This document shows positions 57,123 through 64,000 of a stretch of 64,000 bases of DNA, one piece after another. Both the position numbers and the translations under genes were made by a program. The notes under the pieces are model-generated. The model made no database searches. It had not been told where the DNA came from and was given only the letters and a program-made list of their open reading frames with translations. The stretch's first letter is position 1. The number at the start of each line of letters is the position of its first letter. Source of the stretch: Pantoea ananatis LMG 2665. Lineage in GTDB: Bacteria > Pseudomonadota > Gammaproteobacteria > Enterobacterales > Enterobacteriaceae. The DNA is taken from contig NZ_JMJJ01000009.1 in assembly GCF_000710035.2 (NCBI RefSeq), forward strand, positions 124,001-188,000, given 5' to 3'.

Positions 57123-58319
57123 TCAGGCATCAGGGTTATTTTTCAGCGTCAGCAACAGGCCTTCACGACGCATTTTTGCCGCCTCTTCCGGACGGCGAAG
57201 GCGATCGTAAACGTCCGCCAGCCACGCGTAGTCAAAGGCGTCAGGGCGCTGAGCCAGTGCCTGCTGAAGTGCTTCCGCTGCCTGCTGCCATTCACCGTGG
57301 CGCATTAACAACTGCCCCAGGGTACTGTGCAACAGGGGCGTCGCGCCATGCTGTTTGATTTGCTGACGTAAGGCTTTTTCCAGTGCCTCTGGGTTGCCGC
57401 TCTTAATACGTGGCATCAGCAGCACCAGACGATCATCGTAATGACGTTTAAGCCCATCCAGCAAGATGTCCTGCGCGGTATCGTGGTCGTCACACTCAAT
57501 CAAATGGTCAATCATCGCTACCTGCAATGATGTCTCATGGCGAGTTTTACGGCTCAGATTGCCCCACCAGCGCTTCAGTCCCTCGCTGCCCTGATCGGCC
57601 ATCGCCTGGTTCATCAGGCCCAGCCAGGCCTGTTGCTGCAGCAGGGTGCGTTGCTCTTCTGTCCCGACCTCGGATTTTTCCATGGCGGGAAGAATATCCA
57701 GCAGTGCGCTCCAGGCGCTGGTGCGGACATATGCCTGCTCAGCCAGACGAAGTACTTCCGGATGACGAGGCGCGACTTCGAGCAGGCGATCGATGCTGTG
57801 GCGCGCTGCATGATCTTCATGACGCGCCAATTGAATGCGGGTACGGGTAATTTCGACCGGAATCACATCATTGCCAGCCAGCTCAGCCGCCCGTTCTAGG
57901 TGCTGGTTGGCCCGCATTTCATCTCCACGCTGTTGTGCGGCTTCTGCAGCTAGCAGGTAGTTAGCGACAGGCACATCAGCATGCTCTGCGTCTTTAGACA
58001 GCAGTTTTTCTACCTGTCTGAAATCCCCTTCCGCCAGTTTCATCAGGGCATTTTGCGTATGGCGCTGGGCACGACGACGCTTACGGCCAGTGAACCAGCC
58101 GCGGGTACGCGCGCCGGTGCGAAATAAACGGCGCAGTATCCATTCCACAGCCAGGATCACAAGCAGGCTAATAATCAGGATGATGGACAGGCCCGTCACG
58201 CTGGTTTCAACGTTCCAGTTGTCGGTCTGAATCAGCACGTAGCCCTGATGACCCGCAATCATCGGCCCCAGTACAATGCCGGCAATCAGCAGAACAAAGA
58301 GGATAAATACCTTAAGCAT
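57123..58319 (-). CDS. hemY: HemY, inner membrane TPR protein
   Basis: 398 residues (E. coli 398). Two membrane helices at about 2-22 and 40-60, then a HemY_N domain and tetratricopeptide-like repeats (for example TLGQLLMRHGEWQQAAEALQ). Conserved with haem synthesis genes in gamma-proteobacteria; thought to organise late protoporphyrin steps, but no enzyme activity is known. Two bases after hemX. Confidence 0.94.
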   Translation of the reverse strand: MLKVFILFVLLIAGIVLGPMIAGHQGYVLIQTDNWNVETSVTGLSIILIISLLVILAVEWILRRLFRTGARTRGWFTGRKRRRAQRHTQNALMKLAEGDFRQVEKLLSKDAEHADVPVANYLLAAEAAQQRGDEMRANQHLERAAELAGNDVIPVEITRTRIQLARHEDHAARHSIDRLLEVAPRHPEVLRLAEQAYVRTSAWSALLDILPAMEKSEVGTEEQRTLLQQQAWLGLMNQAMADQGSEGLKRWWGNLSRKTRHETSLQVAMIDHLIECDDHDTAQDILLDGLKRHYDDRLVLLMPRIKSGNPEALEKALRQQIKQHGATPLLHSTLGQLLMRHGEWQQAAEALQQALAQRPDAFDYAWLADVYDRLRRPEEAAKMRREGLLLTLKNNPDA

Positions 58320-58321
58320 GA

Positions 58322-59455
58322 TTAGCCTCCCTGCTGATTAGCGGCGGCAGAAGGCTGTGCCATCAGATTACGAACGCGGGTTTGCATCAGCTTTTCAAGC
58401 AGCGGCTGGCTCTCCAGGCTGTCGGGCAGATCCATATTGATGTTCTGCTGGCTTAATTCATCCAGCTGGGCCAGAAACGCTTTGGTTGAGGCATCATTGG
58501 TGTCATACCACGCGCGTACCCATGTTGAGACGGTTTCAAGCGACTGCTTGTAAATCTCTTCCTGGTGACGTGGTACGGCCTGAGCAGCGATGAGCAGGCG
58601 CGAGCGGATGTTCTCACGCAGATAAACATCCTGATTCGGTGCCAGCAGCGGCTGTGCGGTATTATCGCGACGGCGGATGGTAATAAAGTCATCCATAAAG
58701 TTATGCCAGCTCTTCACCAGATTCTGACGCCATTCACGAATGGAACTGGAAAGTTCACCGCTGTCGCTGTCCATAGGCGCATCATCGCTGTCGTTATCTG
58801 CCAGCCGCAGATTATCCACACCGTTTGATAACTGATTAAGTTTCAAAATGATGCCGTCATAATCCACCTGGGAGATGGCGGAGAGCGTACTGATATCCTG
58901 AGTTAACGCACGACGCACGTTCATGACGCTGGGATCGTTCATGTCTGCCAGGCTGGCATCTGCACTTTTCAGCAGCGCTGCAGCGGTGGTCACGTCCTGA
59001 TCGCTCCACAATTTACGTCCGGCCAGCTTCACCAGGTAGTCAGCCTGGGCCACTAACCAACTGCGCACGTCATTACCTGAAATTGAAGCCATTTTTTCAC
59101 GCAGCGTTTCCAGCTCTTTGGCCGATGCCGCCTGCTGTGACTGAGCGGTCTCTAATGCTTTTTCTGTCGCGCTCAACTGTTGGGCCAGCTGCTGTTTGTC
59201 GCTGTTTGCCTGTTTCTGCAGCGTGGACAGCTGATCACTCAGTTCCTGGTTGGTTTGTGCCTGCAGTTCGGCCTGGTGTTTATCGTTCAGGTATAACCCT
59301 GCGCCAATCGCCAGTGCGATGACAATCGCGACTGCTCCCAGCACCATGCCACCATTATTGCGATTGCGCGGTGATTTTTCCTGGGTAGAAGAGGGGCGAT
59401 CAACCGCTGGTGTGGTTTCGTCAACCACGGCGGAGGTGTCTTTTTGTTCCGTCAT
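58322..59455 (-). CDS. hemX: HemX, membrane-anchored uroporphyrinogen operon protein
   Basis: 377 residues from ATG 59455 ([10 protein letters not shown]), the E. coli-type start; GTG at 59464 is an alternative. Cytoplasmic Ser/Thr-rich tail, one membrane helix about 37-60, then coiled coil about 65-120 and the conserved HemX domain with [18 protein letters not shown]. Once named as a uroporphyrinogen methyltransferase; the true role is not settled. Third gene of hemCDXY. Confidence 0.93.
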   Translation of the reverse strand: MTEQKDTSAVVDETTPAVDRPSSTQEKSPRNRNNGGMVLGAVAIVIALAIGAGLYLNDKHQAELQAQTNQELSDQLSTLQKQANSDKQQLAQQLSATEKALETAQSQQAASAKELETLREKMASISGNDVRSWLVAQADYLVKLAGRKLWSDQDVTTAAALLKSADASLADMNDPSVMNVRRALTQDISTLSAISQVDYDGIILKLNQLSNGVDNLRLADNDSDDAPMDSDSGELSSSIREWRQNLVKSWHNFMDDFITIRRRDNTAQPLLAPNQDVYLRENIRSRLLIAAQAVPRHQEEIYKQSLETVSTWVRAWYDTNDASTKAFLAQLDELSQQNINMDLPDSLESQPLLEKLMQTRVRNLMAQPSAAANQQGG

Positions 59456-59479
59456 ATCTGGCACATCCCATTGTTAAGT

Positions 59480-60208
59480 TCAACATAACGCGCGCAACAG
59501 CGCATCGTTATCGGCACCATCGGCTACCTGAATAGTCTGCCAACCAAGATCGGCGGCCAGGGAAGCCAAACGTTCGCTGACGACGAGTAGTCGACAGCGG
59601 AGCAGCCATTCCTCACGATCGACCTCGGGGAACAGCGAATACAGCTGATGCAGCATCTCACCGCTGGTCACGACCAGCGTGTGAATATTACGATCGCGCC
59701 AGCGACGGCCTTCGATGGCGCCGTCATAGTGTTTTTGGCAACGTTGATAGCACTCTGCATAGGTGACCTGCGCGCCACGTGCCACCAGCGTTTCTGACAG
59801 CAGCTCGCGGCCCTGATTCCCTCGAAGGATAAGCGCATGCTTACCCGCTATTTGCTGCAATGTCGCCAGTTTTATCAACTCTTCGCTGGTTTCATGCGCG
59901 TGAGGGTAGGTCACCTGCAGGCCGCTGATCGTATGAAAAGCCAAAGCGGTACTGCGACCAATTGCATAATAGTCTACGTCAGCGGGCCATGCTTTGATGG
60001 CGTGCTGTGCAAAGTGAATAACCTGCTGCGAAAGGAGGAAAACGAGATCGCCGCGTTTCAACGTGGCAAGGGTGGCCGGTAACTGCAGGAGATCGTTACC
60101 CGGCGCGAATTCTATCAGCGGCAGGCTCCACGCCTGTTTACCCTGGGCGTGCAGGCGCGAGACCAGCTCCGCCGCTGCGGGTTCCGGGCGCGTCACCAGA
60201 ATCGTCAT
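59480..60208 (-). CDS. hemD: Uroporphyrinogen-III synthase
   Basis: 242 residues (E. coli 246). Two-domain HemD fold: start [19 protein letters not shown], and [12 protein letters not shown] in the second domain. Cyclises hydroxymethylbilane with inversion of ring D to give uroporphyrinogen III. Overlaps hemC by 4 bp. Confidence 0.95.
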   Translation of the reverse strand: MTILVTRPEPAAAELVSRLHAQGKQAWSLPLIEFAPGNDLLQLPATLATLKRGDLVFLLSQQVIHFAQHAIKAWPADVDYYAIGRSTALAFHTISGLQVTYPHAHETSEELIKLATLQQIAGKHALILRGNQGRELLSETLVARGAQVTYAECYQRCQKHYDGAIEGRRWRDRNIHTLVVTSGEMLHQLYSLFPEVDREEWLLRCRLLVVSERLASLAADLGWQTIQVADGADNDALLRALC

Positions 60209-61146
60209 ACGGGAGGTTGCCCCTGATAAACGTCGCGCAGAATTTCACGTGCGCCACCGTTGAGCAACTCGTCTGCCAGCGAAATGCCCATTTGCTCTGC
60301 CTGATCGCGAGGCCCACGGCGTTCACCGCTCACCATGACGCTCCCATCGGGTGCACCCACCAGACCGCGAAGCCAGAGTTCGTCGCCTTCAAGTACGGCA
60401 AAGCTGCCAATCGGAACCTGGCAGCCACCTTCAAGTCGGGTATTCATGGCGCGTTCCGCTCTCACACAGACCGCCGTATCATCGTGATTCAATGCCTGTA
60501 ACAGCGCAATTAACGTGCTGTCGTCTAACCGACATTCGATGCCAACTGCGCCCTGACCCACGGCGGGTAAGGAAATATCCGCAGGTAGCGGTTGGCGAAT
60601 ACGATCGGCCAGGCCAAGTCGATTCAACCCGGCGGCGGCAAGAATAATGGCGTCATATTCGCCAGCATCAAGCTTACTTAATCGTGTGCCCACGTTCCCG
60701 CGCAGCGAGCGAATCACCAGATCGGGACGTCGCGCGCTAATCTGGCACTGACGCCGCAGGCTTGACGTTCCAATGACAGCGCCCTGTGGAAGTTCATCAA
60801 TTGACGCGTAGTGATTGGAGACAAACGCATCGCGCGGATCGTCCCGCTGGCAAATGGTGACCAGGCCCAGGCCTTCCGGAAATGCCACGGGCACATCTTT
60901 CATCGAATGTACGGCCAGATCGGCACGGTTTTCTAACATTGCCTGCTCGAGCTCTTTAACGAACAGCCCTTTCCCCCCCACTTTCGCGAGCGGTGTATCA
61001 AGAATGATATCGCCCTTTGTCACCATAGGTACCAGCTCCACGCGCAGGCCAGGATGGGCACTGATCAATCGTTGCTGTACATATTGTGCTTGCCACAGGG
61101 CAAGTGGGCTTTGTCGTGTAGCAATTCTGAAAATTTTGTTTAACAT
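60205..61146 (-). CDS. hemC: Porphobilinogen deaminase (hydroxymethylbilane synthase)
   Basis: 313 residues from ATG 61146 ([19 protein letters not shown]), the E. coli length. The cofactor cysteine lies in [17 protein letters not shown] and GTSSLRRQ are the active-site motifs. Joins four porphobilinogens on a dipyrromethane cofactor. First gene of hemCDXY, divergent from cyaA as in E. coli. Confidence 0.96.
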   Translation of the reverse strand: MLNKIFRIATRQSPLALWQAQYVQQRLISAHPGLRVELVPMVTKGDIILDTPLAKVGGKGLFVKELEQAMLENRADLAVHSMKDVPVAFPEGLGLVTICQRDDPRDAFVSNHYASIDELPQGAVIGTSSLRRQCQISARRPDLVIRSLRGNVGTRLSKLDAGEYDAIILAAAGLNRLGLADRIRQPLPADISLPAVGQGAVGIECRLDDSTLIALLQALNHDDTAVCVRAERAMNTRLEGGCQVPIGSFAVLEGDELWLRGLVGAPDGSVMVSGERRGPRDQAEQMGISLADELLNGGAREILRDVYQGQPPV

Positions 61147-61459
61147 GCCGTTAACCATTTAGATCGTTCATCGAATATCCTATCATCGTTGAGGGAATGC
61201 TGTCAGTTTCAACGGATTGAAAAGAACCGCCTGCGGATTAAACCTGATATATCAGACAGTAATCTCAGGCCAGGCGCAGAGTGAGCGAAAAGTAGACGAA
61301 ACCGTGCTAAAATGCAGGTAGCGTAACTTTCTTTACGGTCAATCCAGCGAGTGATAGATTGATCACGTTTCCAGCAATTATCTGCACGACATCTCTCTTA
61401 TTAAGCGGCAGAGACTGGAAACAGGGTGCTTAAACTCCAGGACAACCAGGCGAAACGTC
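61147..61459 (+). promoter_or_regulatory. Divergent hemC/cyaA control region with a CRP site
   Basis: 313 bp without a gene. At 61352-61367 a CRP-type site TGATA-N6-TCACG aligns with the E. coli cyaA site (TGTTA-N6-TCACG plus TTT), where cAMP-CRP represses cyaA promoter 2. A purine-rich CAGG ribosome site precedes the TTG start of cyaA. Confidence 0.7.
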
Positions 61460-64000
61460 TTGTACCTCTATATTGAGACACTAAAACAGAGACTGGATGC
61501 AATTAACCAGCTGCGCGTTGATCGCGCACTCGCTGCCATGGGGCCCGCTTTTCAGCGAGTCTACAGTCTGCTTCCGATCTTACTACATTATCAACATCCG
61601 CTGATGCCGGGTTACCTCGAAGGTAGCGTTCCCCACGGCATCAACGTCTTCACGCCTGATGAAAACCAACTGCAGCTGCTTGCAGAGTTAACGGGCAAAC
61701 AGGAACTCTCCCTGGTCGAAGCCCCTAAAGGTGAACTGCCTATCACTGGCATCTACTCAATGGGCAGCACCTCTTCCGTTGGGCAAAACAGCGTGTCCGA
61801 TTTGGATATCTGGGTTTGCCATCAATCCTGGCTGGATAATGAAGAGCGCCTGAATCTGCAGCGTAAATGTGCGCTGCTGCAAAAATGGTGTGCCTCGCAG
61901 GCCATCGAAGTCAGCTTTTTCCTCATTGATGAAAACCGCTTCCGCCACAACGAAAGCGGCAATCTTGGTGGTGAAGACTGCGGTTCTACCCAACATATTT
62001 TGCTGCTGGATGAGTTCTACCGCACGGCGGTAAGAATGGCCGGTAAACGTATTCTGTGGAATATGGTGCCAGGCGAAGAAGAGCATCACTATGATGACTA
62101 CGTGATGTCGCTGTATGCGAAAGGCGTGCTCACGCCAAACGAGTGGCTGGATTTGGGCGGCCTCAGCACGTTATCAGCAGAAGAGTATTTCGGTGCCAGC
62201 CTGTGGCAGCTGTATAAAAGTATCGATTCGCCCTATAAAGCGGTGTTGAAAACGCTGCTGCTGGAAGCTTATAGCTGGGAATACCCGGATACCAAACTGC
62301 TCGCGATGGATATCAAGCAGCGTCTGCACGACGGAGAAATCGTCTGCTTTGGCCTTGATCCTTACTGTATGATGCTGGAACGCGTTACACGCTATCTCAC
62401 CAGTATTGACGATCAGCCCCGCCTTGATTTGGTTCGCCGCTGCTTCTATTTAAAAGTTTGCGAAAAACTCAGCAGTGACGATCACCCGCAGCGTAGCGGC
62501 TGGCGCCGTGAGATCCTGTCGCAGCTGGTTAAAGCCTGGGGCTGGGACGACGAAAAGATTGCTATTCTGGACAACCGTGCCGAATGGAAAATCGAGCGCG
62601 TGCGCGAAGCGCACAATGAGTTGCTGGATGCGATGATGCAAAGCTATCGCAACCTTATCCGCTTTGCTCGTCGCAACAATTTAAGCGTCAGCGCCAGCCC
62701 GCAGGATATCGGCGTGCTGACCCGTAAATTGTACGCCGCCTTTGAGGCCTTGCCGGGCAAGGTGACGCTGGTTAATCCGCAGATTTCTCCCGATCTGTCC
62801 GAATCCAATCTGACCTTCATTCACGTGCCGCCGGGCCGTGCCAACCGGCCAGGCTGGTATCTGTATAACCAGTCGCCGGACATGAGCTCAATCATCAGCC
62901 ATCAGCCGCTGGAATATAACCGCTATCTTAACAAGCTGGTCGCCTGGGCCTGGTTCAACGGACTGCTGACCAGCAAAACGCGGCTGCACATTAAGGGCAA
63001 TGAGCTATGCGATCTGGCGCGCCTGCAGGAACTGGTCGACGATGTCTCCAGCCATTTCCCGCTGCGTCTGCCTGCGCCCACGCCCAAGGCGCTCTACAGC
63101 CCGTGTGAAATCCGCCATCTGGCCATCATTGTTAACCTTGAGCACGATCCCACCTCGGCGTTTCGTAACCAGGTGGTGCATTTCGATTTCCGCAAACTCG
63201 ATGTGTTCAGCTTTGGTCAGCAGCAGCAGTGTTTAATCGGCAGTATCGACCTGCTGTACCGTAACTCGTGGAATGAGGTGCGTACGCTGCACTTCAGTGG
63301 CGAACAGGCGATGATCGAAGGCCTGAAAACCATCCTGGGTAAAATGCATCAGGACGCTTCCCCGCCTGATACCGTTGAGGTGTTCTGCTACAGCCAGCAT
63401 TTACGTGGATTGATTCGTACCCGCGTACAGCAGCTGGTGTCAGAGTGCATCGAACTGCGCCTTTCCAGTACGCGTCAGGAGCCAGGGCGGTTCAAAGCAC
63501 TGCGTATGGCGGGCCAGACCTGGGGGTTGTTCTTTGAACGCATGGGCGTATCGGTTCAGAAGCTGGAAAACGCCGTTGAGTTTTATGGCGCCATTTCCAA
63601 CAACAAGCTTCACGGCCTGTCGATTAAAGTCGAGTCTAATCAGACGCCACTGCCGCCTGTGGTTAACGGCTATGCCAGCGAAGGGATCATTCAGTTCTTT
63701 TTTGAAGATACTACCGACGATCGCGGTTTCAACATTTATATTCTGGATGAAAGTAACCGCGTCGAGGTCTATCACCATTGTGAAGGCAGCAAGGAAGAGC
63801 TGGTGCGGGACGTCAGCCGTTTTTACTCCTCGTCGCACGACCGTTTTACCTATGGCTCAAGTTTTATCAATTTTAACCTGCCGCAGTTCTATCAAATCGT
63901 GAACACAGGTGAACGTTATCAGGTCATTCCATTCAGAAATCAGGTCCTCACCGATCTCTGTGCCTCGCAGCCTGATAACGACAATAACGATTATCAGCCA
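61460..64000 (+). CDS. cyaA: Adenylate cyclase (class I), 3' end outside the window
   Basis: Starts with TTG at 61460 (TTG-TAC-CTC-TAT, reading [17 protein letters not shown]), the weak start also used in E. coli and part of its low translation. 847 codons are open to the window end; the E. coli protein has 848 residues, so only a few codons and the stop are missing. The N-terminal catalytic domain has GSTSSVGQ and [12 protein letters not shown]; the C-terminal regulatory half has [20 protein letters not shown] and is targeted by the glucose PTS protein EIIA-Glc. Makes cAMP for CRP. The last ~25 residues differ from E. coli. Confidence 0.96.
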   Translation, partial: MYLYIETLKQRLDAINQLRVDRALAAMGPAFQRVYSLLPILLHYQHPLMPGYLEGSVPHGINVFTPDENQLQLLAELTGKQELSLVEAPKGELPITGIYSMGSTSSVGQNSVSDLDIWVCHQSWLDNEERLNLQRKCALLQKWCASQAIEVSFFLIDENRFRHNESGNLGGEDCGSTQHILLLDEFYRTAVRMAGKRILWNMVPGEEEHHYDDYVMSLYAKGVLTPNEWLDLGGLSTLSAEEYFGASLWQLYKSIDSPYKAVLKTLLLEAYSWEYPDTKLLAMDIKQRLHDGEIVCFGLDPYCMMLERVTRYLTSIDDQPRLDLVRRCFYLKVCEKLSSDDHPQRSGWRREILSQLVKAWGWDDEKIAILDNRAEWKIERVREAHNELLDAMMQSYRNLIRFARRNNLSVSASPQDIGVLTRKLYAAFEALPGKVTLVNPQISPDLSESNLTFIHVPPGRANRPGWYLYNQSPDMSSIISHQPLEYNRYLNKLVAWAWFNGLLTSKTRLHIKGNELCDLARLQELVDDVSSHFPLRLPAPTPKALYSPCEIRHLAIIVNLEHDPTSAFRNQVVHFDFRKLDVFSFGQQQQCLIGSIDLLYRNSWNEVRTLHFSGEQAMIEGLKTILGKMHQDASPPDTVEVFCYSQHLRGLIRTRVQQLVSECIELRLSSTRQEPGRFKALRMAGQTWGLFFERMGVSVQKLENAVEFYGAISNNKLHGLSIKVESNQTPLPPVVNGYASEGIIQFFFEDTTDDRGFNIYILDESNRVEVYHHCEGSKEELVRDVSRFYSSSHDRFTYGSSFINFNLPQFYQIVNTGERYQVIPFRNQVLTDLCASQPDNDNNDYQP

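Overview
The window is a chromosomal segment of a gamma-proteobacterium of the order Enterobacterales. Nearly every gene has a close, usually full-length Escherichia coli counterpart. The mix of features (a cellulose operon with bcsO and bcsD, no yifK or aslAB beside the tRNA cluster, yhjG joined directly to ppiC) suggests Erwiniaceae, perhaps a Pantoea/Erwinia/Mixta-like organism. That genus-level guess is inference; no 16S gene is present.

Layout. 1-3.5 kb: tail of a small helix-turn-helix protein, then the leftward tryptophanase operon tnaC-tnaA-tnaB with its leader peptide, CRP site and promoter. 3.6-5.5 kb: a SpoT-like HD hydrolase facing the organic-peroxide pair ohrR-ohr. 5.7-7.4 kb: eptB (lipid A/Kdo phosphoethanolamine transferase). 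7.5-7.9 kb: a tRNA-Pro(UGG) gene followed by a tandem repeat that carries its 3' end. 8.6-14.4 kb: dipeptide ABC transporter dppABCDF. 15.2-26.7 kb: cellulose operon bcsO-Q-A-B-C-D-Z. The bcsZ end is fused by an apparent deletion to a 5'-truncated dctA. 27.9-35.3 kb: yhjJ, an esterase, a broken VOC gene, kdgK, yhjH (c-di-GMP phosphodiesterase) and yhjG.

35.3-42.6 kb: ppiC, rep, gppA-rhlB, trxA and rho. 42.9-55.7 kb: the complete enterobacterial common antigen operon wecA-wzzE-wecBC-rffGH-wecDE-wzxE-wecF-wzyE-wecG. 55.8-56.5 kb: tRNA operon Arg-His-Leu-Pro, ending in a second copy of the tRNA-Pro tail repeat. 56.7-57.06 kb: the small RNA GlmZ with a sigma-54-type promoter and GlrR-like sites. 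57.1-61.1 kb: hemCDXY on the minus strand. From 61.46 kb: cyaA (TTG start), running off the right end one or a few codons before its expected stop.

Functional links: the cell surface dominates, with EptB, cellulose and ECA, plus YhjH, which degrades the c-di-GMP that the PilZ domain of BcsA needs. CRP-cAMP connects cyaA to tna. The most unusual features are the two near-identical tRNA-Pro loci with rtT-like tail repeats, the bcsZ-dctA deletion junction, the repeat-rich N-terminus of BcsB, and the small alarmone-hydrolase-like gene sharing an operator region with ohrR. No insertion sequence, prophage or CRISPR array was seen.
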